From Otis tarda (Eukaryota; Chordata; Aves; Otidiformes; Otididae), in the NCBI GenBank assembly GCA_026413225.1, contig CM048554.1:94033963-94097962 (forward strand): 64,000 nucleotides of DNA, read 5' to 3'. This document shows positions 26,601 to 39,813 of this stretch, in pieces. A model generated the notes under the pieces. The model ran no database searches. It was not told the DNA's origin and was given only the letters and a program-made list of their open reading frames with translations. Every line of letters begins with the position of its first letter. Positions within the stretch are counted from its first letter, which is position 1. A program made the position numbers and the translations under genes.

Positions 26601-29600
26601 TTTGACTGAAGGTTTAATTTACCAACCTCACTTCTGCACCACACAATATTGTAAACAGGCAGATTCATCAACATATGTAATGTGGGTTTTCTTGTACCTT
26701 CCTGTGATGTGTCTGGTGGTTGTAGTCAGAGATAGCATTTCTGTCTGGATGAAATGAGTCTAATCCAATACAAACAGACCCAGGTTTCCTCATCTATAAG
26801 ATGAAGATCACATACTGGCCTCCTTTTAAAGTGATACCAGATTTATAGAGGTGAAGTACTGCTAAAGAACATTTTATTATCAAGTCCTGCATCCTGGAGC
26901 TTGGATTAAGGTGAAGGCGTTTGCCTTGTGCTCATTTTTTCTTTTTGATGTATCTATCTGCTTTTTAGTTATTTTTAGAATATGGCATGGATTTTGAGGT
27001 TCAAGGAACGACTTGCTTCCTGCACTTGAGAGCAGCTGTCTCACTTTGTTGACCCTTTACACCATCAAGCTGTCTCAGATACAGGAAAGTTTCTGGCATG
27101 ACTCATCCTGGAATCGCAGCTCCCAAGAATATGCATCAGGGGAGCAGAATTGGAAGGTAAGCAGGTTTTCCCACTTCTGATCCCATTTCTGGTTGAGACT
27201 AAAACACCCCATGTGTCTTAGAAGCCGTAATCTATTAACTTGAAGACTAGTACTCTTGATGTACCTAATCCACAAACCACTTTGTAAGCATTAGAAAAAA
27301 GCCTGGTGCATATTTCCAGATTACTTTGTGAGAAATACTACAAGAGCCATCAGTATGATAAATAGCAGATGACAGAAAAATGCTACTACTGCCTGATGAT
27401 ATGTGAAGTTTGGCCATCTGAGGCAGGCAGCCCCTATGGCAAGAGGCTTCGTGAGTCCTCAACACTCTGAGGTGAATATCTGGGAGGAGTCTGCAGGACC
27501 CTGAGTTACAGCTGAAGCCAGTTTGCAGCCAGCAATATTTCATGAAGTTTGAGAAGTTCTTGTCCCTCAGCAAACTGAGGTGAAGACCACAGCACCTACA
27601 GAGCTGGTCTCCAGCTGAGAGGTTGGTGAGTACCAGTTGGGCTTGAAAATGTATGCACTGGGTGCTCTACATGCCTTGCTTTAGTTGTGGGGCTTACATA
27701 TGTGGAGGTACAGCCTTCTCTTTTAGTCCTAAAACTACAATCTTTCATCTGTGGTCAGAATCAAAAGTCCTTTTTTTTTCTGCCATGGAAAAGCCCCTTT
27801 TTAGTAAACTAAAAATAAAGAACAAATTATTTAAAAGTATTTTTACTTTTATTAATACAAATGTGGATGAAGGAAAGCATTAAAAAATACAAAATGATTG
27901 CTGTGAGGAGTCCTACTCTTTTCCTTTAAATTTGCTAAGATAAAAAACTTCTATAGATGCAATTTGTTTAAATTGTACTTTTAGCATAAATACTGTGAAA
28001 AAAATATTGGCTGTTATCAGAAAAGTGAAGAACTTCATAGTAAATTGAAATTAAGAAGAAATGGGATTTCTCCTCCTTTAACTAACCTGATTTTAATGTT
28101 AATGAAACCCTGACAAAAAAGAAATCTCCAGGAAGGGTAAAAACTGAGAAAAAATATGGACTGTTACAGGAAAGAACCACTTTAAAGTTGTTAAAAGTGC
28201 CTAAGGAGTTGCACAAGCACCGATGAGATTGCCCCTTCCAAGAAGTTTTATTCCGGTCACACGCAGACATTCTTGTTCTGAGGAAGACACTGACAAAGTA
28301 TCCACACGCTGTAGACAGTCTGAATGTGGCACACGTGGTTTAGTGTGTTAAAATCAGGGGTTTAGCTGATGCTTCCAAGAGGTCACTTGCCTGAGGACAG
28401 CGTGCGTTTGTTTTCACCTCAGTCTAACTGACAGATGCAGCTTACCAGTCTTCTCCTATTTCTCTCTCCTCCTGCGTGGCCTCTAGTGGAGCCCTGTTAC
28501 GTGGCTTTTTCTGACCTGTGCCCCTGTGCTCTATGAAGTAGCCCACAGATGTTGACTGCTAGGGTGTCTGAGAAACAGAGTCTTTCCTTCACAAACAGGT
28601 TGGCCTTCACCTGGCTGAACAGCGTTCTCTCAGGTTTTGTTCAGATGTCTCTCTCCAGTTGTGCAAACTGTTGTTGATGTTATGTGTCATCCTGGCCAGG
28701 ATACTTGTGTTCATCATTGATTCTCTTCATGTACGTCAGCTTGAAGTGTCTTGTACGTGCAGTTAAAATAATCCTTCCTTCTTACTGTAAGGAGTTAGAT
28801 CAATAGTTTCTCCAAAATTCTGCTGATACCTATTTCTTCTCTGAGAGAGGACAGGCACAATGAACCCACAGCAACAGTGGGTTCAGCAGACTGGGACCTC
28901 AGCACGTAGTCTTTGTGCTGATGCTTCCTCAGGCTGCACACAGTATCCACATTTCTTTGCCTTTAAAAATATCTCAGATTGGCATCCATGACTATTACTA
29001 ACTGTACATGTCTTTAGAGAAGCAAAGTATGTAAATACATCACATTTCAGTTGATTCTTTAGAAGTATGTAAGGGGTATGCATCCAACAAGTATATTTCC
29101 AAAGAAAATTTTAATTACTCTTGCCCTCTTTAGACCCTAATTCCTTACTCCATGCAGTAACTGACACTCCCCACCATCAGCCAACTATAATGAATTCATT
29201 CACACACACAATCTTCATTGTTCTTGCAGTCTTCCTTGTTTTTCTTGTTCTTAAATACACTTCAACCACAACTGACGTGGTTTAGTTCATATGACAGAGC
29301 CCTCTGAGCACTGCTGACCATAAACTGAGAGAACATTGATATTAGGCTTGATGTATTTTCCAAATTCTTCCCATTGTTTACTGATGATGCAAAGGAAGCA
29401 TTTTGTGGCAGTTCTGTGGGAGTTGCAGACCAGCAATAGAGCCTACAAGTAGAAGAGCAAACACCACGAGGCACAAGCCTCAGCTGGGTAAGAAGAGTAA
29501 GAACTATGGGCTGCATTTTGCCAGGAATTGTTTGTGGTTTTTTTTTTTTTTTAATGTCAGGTATACAGCACACTGTGCATACGTGGGGAGAAATCAAGAA

Positions 29601-32600
29601 TGGCATAGTCCCTCAACCTCTGCAATTAGAGGGCGGGATACAGATTCTGGAAATTAGCTGTTCACATTAGAATTTCAGGTGGAAATAAAAGTTATAAAAA
29701 TAACATAGGTGAATAGGATTGAATCCCCTATGACCAGGCAAAAGTATTCACCTATGAGTGTAAATTTTGAAAACAAAACAAGCAAAAGACTGATATGCTC
29801 AGAAGGATTTCTCAAGTGAGAAATATAACTGCATCTGACAGCATTTCAAATTTTCTTCTCCCATTACTCTAAAAGCATAATAACACTTGTTACAATGAGA
29901 AATAGCCAATGCACCATCTTGTGGCTTAGGTTGAATTTTTGCAATGAGGTAAAAAAAAATTATTCACATTGGATTCAGTCTCACATACATTAAAGTCAGC
30001 AGAAATGTTACAGTTGATGAGGTCTTTAGTATCTTAAATTTATTCTCTATATTACTTTCTTTAATTATGTTTATCTTTTTCCACTTAGGAAACATTAGAA
30101 GTCCTCTTGACTAATCAGAGCATTAAAATATCAACTGTAAGAAACAATTTCAAAGGCAAAGCTGATGAAATTCTCCTTAAATTGCTTCCAAAGCTCATTA
30201 TACATTTGTATAGTTAGTTCTGTCTATATTAGTTCTGTCTCTTGCCCATTTATTTTGCATACAAGACATACAAGAGAAACATGAGACCCGATAGCGAACT
30301 GTACTGAAAAACTTCATAGGCTTAAAAGCTAAACTGTAAGACCATGGTAAGAGATAATGGGAAACTGAAACAGAAAATTGTCCCACTGTTGTTCCATGCT
30401 TGTTTTGAGGGGACTTCTACCAAAGCACTGGGTGATACCTCTGTCAGATGAAGGATACTGGGTTTTGGGTATAGTTCCTGCAGATACTATCAGTTCTTTT
30501 ACAGTTTGATGTGTCCCATCAGGATTCCTCTTTCCTGACTGTAAAAAATGTGCATTTGCTAAACACCTTCTCAGTAGTGCAGATGAGACATTCGTATTTG
30601 CTTTTTATGCCAGTCTTGATCTGCCTGTAACTTTTTCAGTTTTCAAAATGATATATTTATGAACTAATGGAACTCCAGAAGAAACACTATTAGCTGTAGT
30701 TTTACTACATAAAATATTTGATTATAATTGTTATCTATCAAGTTTTGATGCATTGTGAAATGGTTTCATGCAGTGCCAACCTCCCACACAGAGAGAAAAT
30801 CTGCAAACATTTCTGTATTAGGTGTATATATATGTGTGTGTGAATAAGGATATGCAAAAATATGTAGATATTAATGTTCTAGAAACAGTTACGATTTTCA
30901 GTTTCATCTCTGCGTGGGAGACTGTTACTGAAATAATTTCCTTCTATGGAGAGGAACAACACAGACATTTTGTCTTTCCAAAGAAGACCAGAGACAGAAA
31001 ATGCCAGGAATCCAGACTGTGTGGTGGCTGAGAGCACTCAGGTAGATCAGAGGACAGCCTGGGCTTAGCAGCCTACAAAGCCTCTCCGCCCCCAGAGAGG
31101 ACAACGTTGGGATGCTGCTACGCAAGACTGTAAGTTATCCTGCATCTGCATGGGATGGCGGGAAAGCACAGTGACTCATACATTTGGCAGCTGCTTGGGT
31201 TTGCCCAGCCTGTAGCCAAAGAATGGGGGAAGAGAGCTGAAAGTACTCGGGGAGAGGCAATAGGAAAGGATGATGAATTTGGGCTTGGATGCAGCATAGA
31301 GGATGTATGAGAGGGGGCTGTGACATTTAGTGGTGTGCTAGGTCATACCGTACATTTCTTACTGTTCACAGGAAACTAAGCCGACTGCCTTCCCACAGAA
31401 CTTGTTCTTGGTGTGTGCCACCCGTGGTGCTCCGTAGTGCATTCTACTGCTCGTGTACGAAGTACAAATAACCCCTGTCTGCCAATCAACGTCAGCAAAT
31501 TACCAAGGCATCAGCGGCCAGTCTCCAGTATGCTGAACCCTTCCCAGAATCCATGGTAAATCCAGGCCTCTTGTCCCTGCGTCTAGCAAAGCAGTGTATT
31601 TCATGCTAAAACTGTCTCTGATCAGGCACTTCCTTGGAGACAGCCTAAACTACACAGGTTTAGGAAAAGTTTGTTGTGTGTCCCAGAACAGTACGATATC
31701 CAGTCCACTTCTGAAGTTTTATGAATGTGTGTCTGGCTGTTGAAGTACAGCAGATGGAAGGGGTTCTGTGGACTACAAAGTTGAAATTTGGGCTGCTATT
31801 CCCAAATCTGGTTGCATGAGAATTTCCTAGAGACCAGGCAGCCCAAAATGTTAAAGGGGTTTCCTGCCAAATTTCCCCATCCCCACTGATCATCTCATGC
31901 CATACCATACAACTTCTTTCCCAGTAATCAGCACATGGTGATGCAAGCTCCATGCATTAATTTTCTCCCAAAGGCTGGGACCAACTGTTCTTTCGTCTGC
32001 TCAGGGATAACAAACCAAAGCCATGTTTTCCAGTGCCACAGTGGTCTAAAATAATCATTAATGCTGCTCTGCCATCGGTCCCCTGTTTCAACACAATCTG
32101 AAAAGACATAACCCTTTTCTGTTTCCATACACTAAAAGAAAAAACACACGCACTGCTGGGACAGGGAAAATCCTGGGATCATGTCTAAGCAGGGATGGAA
32201 GAGCACAAAAAAGAAATAAGAATTGAAACTTTTATTATGGTGTAAAATAAATGAGTGAGTAAGTTTTCCATTTTCTTCCCGTGACTGTAACGCTCTGGAC
32301 ATCTCCTTCTCTCCCCTTATTTTCAATAATATGGGGAAATATAATACTTACTTCTGCTTCCCTTGCATCCCTGTACTGTTGTGCTTTCTGGCTTCCTGCA
32401 AGGCACCACAATAGCTGGACAAATCCTGCTTAGAGTATTCCATTTTTTCTCCTTGTGCAGGGGTTTGCGGAGCACAGCAGGCCTCTGTCATAGGGCTGGT
32501 ATTATCCATACTCTGCTACAAATAGGTTTAACAGAAGGACCATCTGGTCATCAGGTGCCCAAATGTTCATTTGCCTGCCCTCCTGCACCTGTTCTGTGTG

Positions 32601-35600
32601 TAATTCAGCCTCTCCCTGCCAGGTGCTCTCCCATCAGAGGTCTTCCTGAGTAAGTGGATGAGAGGACACCACACATCTCCTGAAACAGCAGGAGGTACAG
32701 ATGCCTCTCTGAGATCTCTGTTCTTAAGGAGGAATAAATCCCAGCTTATCTTCAAAATGGAGGTGACGTATAGGACCAGAAAGTAACTGCCTGGCTCAGA
32801 GATCAACATCGCACTACTCCAAGCAACTGCATCGGTGCTCAAATGGAAAGGTCAGGTCCAGCATCTGAACTGACACCATGCACAGCAGGCATGTGCATCA
32901 CTGATGATGTCACTATGTTCTGGGAAGCCCATTGACCCAAAGCTCTGCACCATGTAAGAGATGTTTTTACCCACAGTCATTCACAGGTGAGCCAACAATG
33001 TACCTGCCAGTCAGATCTGTACTACCTTAGCACCGGGTTTCTCTGTGCAAACTAAGCCATCAACATGCAAAAATCACCTCAGTTACTTGTTTCGGGACTG
33101 CCCCAACATACCTGCGTGTCCATACTGGACAGACTGAACCACAGCCGCATGCTCTGAAAAATGTTTAATAACATAACTGTAACAGCTAAGCCACCTTCAG
33201 CAATGCCCAATTAAAGCTGGCCTTGAAATGAGTTTGGGTTTATGTGTAATACTTTCAGGGAGGCTGGTGGTACTTGCTGGAGGCACCTCTTTCTCCCTCT
33301 TTGCATCCCTGACTTTCTACAACAACTACATTTTAATAGAGTAATGAACCTGAATGTGAGAGTCAGATATAACTCGGGGCTGGAGGAGTTCCAGTCCATG
33401 GGGATTATATTATTTTATTAGACTGTCAACAAGATCTTCACATACAAAATACAAATTATCAAAAAATATCCTTCAGAGAAAGGAGGGAGTAGGTGAGAAA
33501 CATCTGCAATTTGTAATTAATTTTGTGAAGTATCCTGTTACTACTCTAAAGGAACTAAGGGTATCTATCAAAAAATGGCTTCAAGGATGGCAAAAATTGA
33601 AAGCAGGATTAAATAACATGCAATTCAATAATAAAAGAGCTATAGCTGTGATTACCAGGCAGAAAAAAAATGACATTACCATATATGGGGAGGATGAAGC
33701 AATATGCCTGCCAAACCAGTTACCTGTCATTATACCAGTCCTATTTAAAGAAAAACATCTGGAAAAAAAAAATCTGTCTAAAGATCACACATACATACTG
33801 CAGAATTTGCAAGTGAAAGCCCTGGGGAAAAAAAAATAGTCTAAAAGCAGGATGTTCCCTGACCTCAGCAACATTTGCTCACCTATCTTCTAGGAGACAG
33901 TGAAATTTCCCCCAGCTTTCAAATGGAAACTGGAAACACACCATCCTTTGTTCTTTAACCTCTCATGAGAAAGTCACACAGACTAAGGGTTTGCTGAGCA
34001 AATAATTAATTTTTTTTCCTAGTCAGACAGTTTTATCTTGATATTGGCTCCCTCTCTTTCAGCAGCACATTGGATGAAGATAGCTTAGTTTTTAGTTTGA
34101 TGCACTTCACCCATCTCTTATTAGGGAAAAAAACCCCACAAATTCCTACGTTGGAGACACTTGCTGTCACCCGGGTATAAATATATCCAGTGTTACCCTC
34201 TTGGCTTTGTGATGTTTTAGGCATTTGTTTGGGCAATGGGTAGGTAGAAGGAATTTAAAGTCTTAGCTTCAGCCTTCTTCCTCTCATTTTACGGGAAGCA
34301 AACTCCCTTTTACAAGGGGCCCAAGAGCTGGCCCTGAACGTCCCCTTCCCCGCCAGCGGCGTTTGGGAAGGGCACAGGCAGGAAAAGCTCTGCAGGTCCT
34401 GTTGCCTTATTGAATTCTCTCTCTAAGAAGGAAACAAGAAGTTCACACTTCATATACACTGACACCCTGGCTTCTCTGCTGTCACCACCACAACGCTGAC
34501 ACATTCAACTTCATCTATCTAATGGTATCTCACTTCGGACAGCTATTTATGCAGCCTTTAAAGTTAATGGAAAGGACAGACTTAAAACTTCCTCCCATTC
34601 ACCATATATAATGAAGAATTAATCTCCACGTAGTGAGACGGACTACTTTTTAAAAGCATCTCCCTCCACTGCACCTAATGATGAAGCAAGCACAGATGGC
34701 TCGATAAGTCACTTAATTTTAAAGCAGCTGATTAGGAGAAGAGTCCCAGTGTAAATAATAGTTCAATATCTGTCTTCTAGAACTAACCTGATCACCAGCT
34801 CACTTCATAGAGCACCTGATTTTGTCAGAGACTAACATTTGAAAATTACAACTGTGTTTTGATGGCCAGGTATGTCAGCTTTGTTATAAATTAGTTTGTT
34901 AAGTAAGGACCTTAAAGAGCTTCTTCAAACACTCTAATTCTAAAAATGGCAAAACTAAAAGATGTGATTCTTCACAAGCCCAAGACTATAGCTGACTGGG
35001 AGACTTAATGCCTGGGAAATGCATGTCAAAGTCCTACTGCTGTAAGCTTTAATTGGCACTTTTGATGCCCTTTGAAGGCAAAAAAAAATAAATCTCTGCT
35101 CACAGAAGAAAAATGCAGAGAGATGCTGAATATTTCCAAAGAAAATATATATGGGCAAAGTTATTCATCAGCTTGGCTTCCAAAGGATGGGAGGCCGCTA
35201 TCTGTGCTGCCCCATGGCTGTAGAAGCCAGTGAGTGACTTCAAACTATTCTGAAAAGGTGTCAAGGAGAAAAGAGTTTCCAAGGTAATTAAGTTCTTCCA
35301 AGTTCTGTGAAAGTCAGTGACTGGGAAAGAGCTCCAAATAATGCTGCCAGAGTGGAAAAGAATGGCAGAAAGATGTCCTGTCTCTTGCCTGGTGGAGATA
35401 ATGTCAATCAACAAGGGAAAATGGGTAAAAAAATTGATTGATGGGGAGTGTAAGACATTGACAGGAAACAGGACTTCATCAGTGCCAGTCTTCACAGCAC
35501 TTGTTTTAAATAGAGCTCTTTTCTCAGGATTTGCCAAAACCTAATTTGATAATTATGATTAGATTTTTGCTCCTCCACCACCCTTTCTGCAACAAAAGTC

Positions 35601-38600
35601 CTTGGGAAGATTACACATGACTACCCCCTACCACCAGTTACCAAGATGTAAGAGGGAGAATGGGCATACCAACATGAGAGTGCAGACTGCACATCTCACC
35701 TAGTCTGATGTGAAACACCAGCCACCAGCTAAGCAAAGGTATTTTCATATTTCATGTTATAAAAGCATGAAAGCAACACAAATTTTTATGTTTTTTGTTC
35801 ACCATCAGCACACAGAAATACATCTCAAATCACTTCCTTATGCTTTGATATGCTTCATGCTATGTTAGTGACTGATGAACAATTATAAAAACCACAGAAC
35901 TTCCAAATCCTCTTCTCTTACAAATGAATACAGAGTTTTGCTATTTTCCTGACACTTCAGAACAAGGTGCTGTGGTCCTTTTTAAGTAACAATACCAAAA
36001 TAAGTCACAATATCAGATGTGTAACATGTCTGTCGCTACAGACCACTAGAATTTGTGATCGTTTATTGCGGTCAACTGAAAAAGTAGTAAAGTTTTATTA
36101 AAACATTCTGTGGTCCTTTACAAACATCTGCTACCGTAAAGGGTAATTTTACTCTGATTCAACTATATAATAAACCTTGCATTTTAACTTAGTAAAATCA
36201 GCACTGAAACATAAACTTTCCAAACAAGGCAATATATAGCAAAAATTTTATTTAATTGTAGACTGCAACTTTGTCTATTTTGTAATAAAGTGTAACAATA
36301 ACAGAGCAATTCATTCAAACAATAAAGGCTTCATAATTTTAATAGTGTACCAAATGTATCTATGCTAATTAACAGAAATAAATTTAAAAAAGAAAACCTG
36401 CTGCAGAAACACAACATAGAGCCTTTTAGTAAAGAAAACAAAATGGAAGAGCAAGCATCCTCCAGTGCAAGTCTGCTTACACAGCCAGATAAATTATCCT
36501 TTGTCTCTCAGAAATGTAACGGAAAATGGATACAACCCCTGCTGCTTTACACTGTTACACTAACAAAAAGAGCTACAAAAATAGATACCATCAGTATTTA
36601 TGATAAAAACATACCTGTGGCTAATCTAATGGCTAATGCCACAAGCCATCCCTTTACCCTAATGCTATATCCCCATGAATTGCTAGTATTAATCACCTGG
36701 GAAGAGCTGGAAGACAGCACTCAAAAAGTGCTGAAGTGCTTCTTTCCTAACTGCAGACACTGCAAGAAAACAAACCAGAAATGATCATTTATGCCCTACG
36801 ATATCATTGTTTCGGTTGTTGCAGCACCACAGGATGCTATTTTGGACTTGAAGCCCAGGACTCCTCTTTGGTAAATGACAGATTGCCAGATCAGACAGAA
36901 GGGCCCCTTGGCCTTCCCTCTTTGTCTGTGACGTGTTATTTTGCCCAAATGTTCAGTTTCTTCTCTCTTACTAACACATTTCCTAACCAAATTAAGCAGA
37001 TACTTGGTGGTTACTGGCACTGGCCTGGGAGGTTGTAAAAGGGCCTGAAGCTCCTCAAGACTGAAGTGCTATCCTCTGTTTCCTGAGTGCCAACTCCTTG
37101 ACAGCTATTTACAACACTGGCTAGCAAGAGCCTTATTTTTTGAAAGCAAGCAAAATCCCTGCCTTTGTGAGGCACTCTGTCTCACTGATACAGACAGCAC
37201 TCTCCAAAGCAGCTTCCAAATCCAGGTGCTCCATGGATGCATGCAGGGAGCGTCTAGGACTCTCCTGAGGTCCGGCAGGAATGACTGGCAGTCATCACAC
37301 GCACGGAAGCAGACACTCAAGTCAACCCTTAATCACAAAGCAGGGGGAGACTGAAGATAACCAGCTGAAACATAAAGAAAACTACAGAAAAGCGAGACCA
37401 ATTATTTCTCTGCTGACCAAAATGGCGCAATTCTGCAGCCAGGGAGGACTGCAGCTGCAGTCTTACACTGCAGGTGGCAATTAGAATTGAGAATCAGGAA
37501 TGTCAAGAAGTGGAACTAGGTAAACACTCATGGAGCATGGGCTGGGAAGGGTAAAACCTGGTAAGAGAAGAAGAAGATCTCATGCCACAATCCATGGATA
37601 AGGACACTAAGATTCAGAATTAAAAAATAAAATAACTGTGGTAGTGTTACTGTCTCTTCGCTAAGATGTTAAGCCTATTAATGATGCAGAAAAGGCAGAA
37701 GTTTGCCATTAAAATTTCTGCTTCCTGTTTGAAAAGGTGGTGTATTGTGTGATGAAGTATTTTCCAACCCACTAGCAAGTGAAGAGGCAAAGCATTACTA
37801 AAAAGAAGTATTTTAATAAACAGCATATATTAAAGATAGCTGACCCAGCGTATCTTCAGATAACTGAAAATATCAATAGATTTTGGGAAAACATAGCTGT
37901 CGCACTATAGAAGGGAAACTAGAATGAATCAGGTATACATACAGACCAATTTTCCAATATCCAAACCATGCTGCAGAATTTAAAGTTATATAAGATTAAA
38001 GGTTCAAAAGATAATTATAATTAGTTAACATCTTTTACGAAAACCAGGCTTTAGTAAACCTCATTTTGCTCTTCAGCAAGGTATTTGGTTGATAAATCTA
38101 ACTGAACAGTTTTAATACACTTGCAGGGCATCATGTCAGTGAGTCAAACATCTTAACTCACATCTAGCATGACACTGTCAATAACACACACACTGGGCAT
38201 ACAAACTGGGAGATTTCAATGCGGAGCTCCCCGACTGGCTGCAAGTCAGGTGAGTTTTAGGGAGATTGTACAGATTCGTGGTAGCACTAACACACTGCAA
38301 TGCTCTAATAAAACAGTGCAAAACGCAAAGCTGGGCAAAGTCATGCATTCTTACACACTCAGAGTAATGCAAATCAACAGAAATCATAAAGTAAAGCTGA
38401 CCTTCATTCAGGTACAACTTGCTTGGACATAGCAAAAGGCAAAAATATCGATACAGGAAAAAGAAATGTAGACCATAAAATGGGAAACTGTCCTGAGCTC
38501 TCCAAGAAACTTTTACCCAGTTTTAACACCCATTGTGGTGCTGTGGCAAAAACGGCTAATAGGAATTGTGAACAGGTAACCTGGAGTGTGTGGTGTAAAA

Positions 38601-39544
38601 GAGAAGAGGTTGAAAAATCAGCAAAACACTAGGAAGGAAACTCAAAGGGATGAACAAAACATTCATACAATCATACATTTACAGCTGAAGACTAGAGAAG
38701 ATCCATTTGTTTAGGCCACCAAAAAAAAAACTTGCACAGAAATAAATAGAGCATATGTTCACACATTTTAATAATGACAGCTTATTATTAAGTACCCACA
38801 CAAGTGGCAGATTTGCACTCTACTACAGTATTTACAACTAGGCAAACTGTTGGAGAACTGAGCTCAGTCTTAGCGAAACATATTTAGTGCAATGCCAGAT
38901 AACTTGAAGACCTGCAGTATTAGATCATCTAATGTAATTAGTCCCCTTTGACCATAAGGTATCAGAAAGTAACGTTATTTTTCCCCAAGCAGCGGTCAGT
39001 CAGTTTTCAATCTCCATTTATCAAGGAAAAGAAATGCAAATAGCATGTAATGAACAAGGTTATAAAGAACAGTATCCTAAAACTGTGCACAGAGCACCCC
39101 TACACTGCTTGCAATCATGAGCTGACCCTCAGAACGAAGCCTCCATTTTCATTATGCCATTTACAGCCCATCAGTCTGAGATGAGCCTCCTCTGCACAAA
39201 GAGGAAAGAAACCCCAACCCATTCTAGCCGGGACAGAGGGGACGGCTCTTGATGAAGGGGGCTTTTACAAACGACTCATTGTGCTAAATGCGAACATCAG
39301 CTAAGTACTGATCTCCTCGGAGGTGGCCGTACGTTCAGTGAACTGCATCTAGGTTCATGAACTGCAAAGCTCTTTCAGCACTTTTAAGACACTACATAAA
39401 TGCTTAAATACATAAAGAAATCCAAGACCTTATACATCTCAGTAAGATCCTGACTACCAATTTCTCATCACTGTACCTGCATTTAGACTTGCACAGTAAA
39501 CAGCATTTAAAATCAGGTTTACCTTGAGCAAATAACAGCTCCAA
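17683..39544. other. Intergenic region between SMAP1 and SDHAF4
   Basis: About 22 kb with no recognised exon, RNA gene or large mobile element. Open frames of up to 145 codons (for example 35100-35537 minus and 36362-36784 plus) fit chance for this length and have no recognisable domains. Short simple repeats include an AT-dinucleotide tract at about 20360-20390 and poly-A/T runs near 19509, 20207 and 29538. Regulatory elements could be present but cannot be called from one sequence. Confidence 0.5.
20358..20393. repeat. (TA)n microsatellite
   Basis: An alternating TA run interrupted by a single ACACA. It is simple-sequence DNA in the SMAP1-SDHAF4 intergenic region. Confidence 0.85.
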
Positions 39545-39562
39545 AAATTGAGTTGCAGCATG

Positions 39563-39568
39563 TTTATT
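39563..39568 (-). terminator. SDHAF4: Candidate poly(A) signal of SDHAF4
   Basis: AATAAA on the minus strand about 135 bases past the stop codon. It is the first canonical hexamer found downstream; the cleavage site would fall near 39545. Later sites could also be used. Confidence 0.55.
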
Positions 39569-39703
39569 TACATAATATCTCTCAGAAAATTCATCACAAG
39601 CATGACAGAAACAAGAAGCTTCATAACAGCTGAGATTTTTCTGTACATCATTGTATTTTTCAACAAACAAATATTTTACTAGCAATGCAGATATATTTAT
39701 ACA

Positions 39704-39813
39704 TTAAAAATCTATACAACGTCCTTTTCTCTCCCAATCTCCAAAACGCGTAGGTTCGGGGCCTTTAGGTCCACCCCTCTCTTTTGTAGCAGGATTGATT
39801 CCATCAGGGAATT
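39704..39813 (-). CDS. SDHAF4: SDHAF4 coding exon 3 with stop
   Basis: The exon completes a Lys codon and continues FPDGINPATKERGGPKG to the conserved terminus GDWERKGRCIDF, then TAA at 39704-39706. The acceptor is ATTTTAG just above 39813. This is the most conserved part of the family. Confidence 0.95.

Noticed and set aside
35100-36784. Open frames of 145 codons (35100-35537 minus) and 140 codons (36362-36784 plus)
   Set aside because: A couple of frames this long are expected by chance in 64 kb on six frames. Neither has a recognisable motif, signal peptide or flanking splice pattern.
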